Below are positions 63,879-64,000 of a DNA stretch of 64,000 bases, piece after piece. Where the stretch lies: positions 1,593,623 through 1,657,622 of the forward strand of contig JAEPNK010000001.1 of assembly GCA_017643495.1 (NCBI GenBank), in the 5' to 3' direction. The position numbers were made by a program, and so were the translations under genes. This DNA comes from Rhizobiaceae bacterium (GTDB lineage: Bacteria > Pseudomonadota > Alphaproteobacteria > Rhizobiales > Rhizobiaceae). The notes beneath the pieces were generated by a model. The model was not told the DNA's origin and did no database searches. It was given only the letters and a program-made list of their open reading frames with translations. Position 1 is the stretch's first letter. Each line of letters begins with the position of its first letter.

Positions 63879-64000
63879 TGTCTTGCTTCCTGACTGGCCA
63901 TTCGGAGGGTGGAAGTGGCAGCAAGTTGCGCTTCCGCCAGTTTGAGGTCATCGAGCTTGTCGATGTCCACTGAACTGGCGGCGGGCATTTCGATTGCGCC
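63869..64000 (-). CDS. C-terminal end of a cytidylyltransferase-like protein (5' part outside window)
   Basis: Only the last 43 codons are in the window, in frame to the right edge, ending at a TAA inside the hisF2 start region. The readable end is SSVDIDKLDDLKLAEAQLAA, which resembles the late VDIDxxxDLxxAE motif of NeuA/PseF/LegF CMP-sugar synthetases. Its place before hisF2, hisH2 and the amidotransferase fits a nonulosonic acid (pseudaminic or legionaminic type) locus. Most of the gene is unseen. Confidence 0.6.
   Translation of the reverse strand, partial: GAIEMPAASSVDIDKLDDLKLAEAQLAATSTLRMASQEARQCA

Overview
The window is a gene-dense stretch of an alphaproteobacterial chromosome, GC roughly in the low-to-mid fifties by eye. 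Support for this origin comes from gene content: a rhizobial-type Mn/Fe regulator (Mur/Fur) divergent from sitABCD, a RutR-like regulator beside a reductive pyrimidine-degradation operon, a heterotetrameric sarcosine oxidase operon, TTT and TRAP carboxylate importers, and a homogentisate operon with a DUF2783 gene. This gene mix is common in marine Rhizobiales and Rhodobacterales; the genus cannot be told from the sequence. I found no rRNA, tRNA, CRISPR array, insertion sequence or clear prophage.

Layout. 1-4,498: the end of an isopropylmalate/tartrate-dehydrogenase-like gene, divergent from a tripartite tricarboxylate transporter (tctC-tctB-tctA). 5,066-6,274: Na+/H+ antiporter NhaA behind a long leader with two strong hairpins. 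6,582-8,444: chemoreceptor. 8,459-11,782: oxyR divergent from katG. 11,929-13,501: an EamA exporter and a RutR-like TetR regulator. 13,875-23,383: pyrimidine catabolism and uptake (hyuC, dihydropyrimidinase, Nudix, NitT/TauT-type ABC transporter, preT, preA). 23,535-29,725: sarcosine oxidase soxBDAG with a GlxA/AraC-type regulator. 29,782-34,051: a small membrane protein, the sitABCD Mn importer and its divergent Mur/Fur regulator. 34,087-43,714: an RpiR regulator and a catabolic cluster (N-formylglutamate-amidohydrolase family, TRAP transporter, glutamine-synthetase-like ligase, ALDH, iron-type ADH, SDR). 43,722-49,666: MarR regulator and homogentisate operon (hmgA, fahA, MBL-fold protein, FAD monooxygenase, DUF2783). 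49,663-50,529: MBL-fold hydrolase. 50,748-60,089: one 3,113-residue RTX-type surface or secreted protein. 60,093-64,000: surface-sugar genes on the minus strand (pyruvyltransferase family, WbpG/PseA-like amidotransferase, HisH2, HisF2, end of a cytidylyltransferase).

The central theme is nitrogen- and carbon-scavenging catabolism (pyrimidines, sarcosine, probably an amine or amino alcohol, and aromatic amino acids), each unit with a local regulator and often its own importer. The most interesting items are the 35-44 kb cluster, which reads like a gamma-glutamylation pathway with an N-formylglutamate-amidohydrolase-family enzyme in the hydrolase position; the giant protein that combines a FecR-like domain, a DUF642-like domain, an apparently seven-bladed FG-GAP propeller and an RTX tail; a SoxD subunit that has lost its zinc cysteines; an MBL-fold protein with half of its metal site missing; a structured nhaA leader; and two perfect palindromes between the RutR-like gene and the pyrimidine operon. 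All functional assignments are by motif and family recognition from the sequence; no database search was run.
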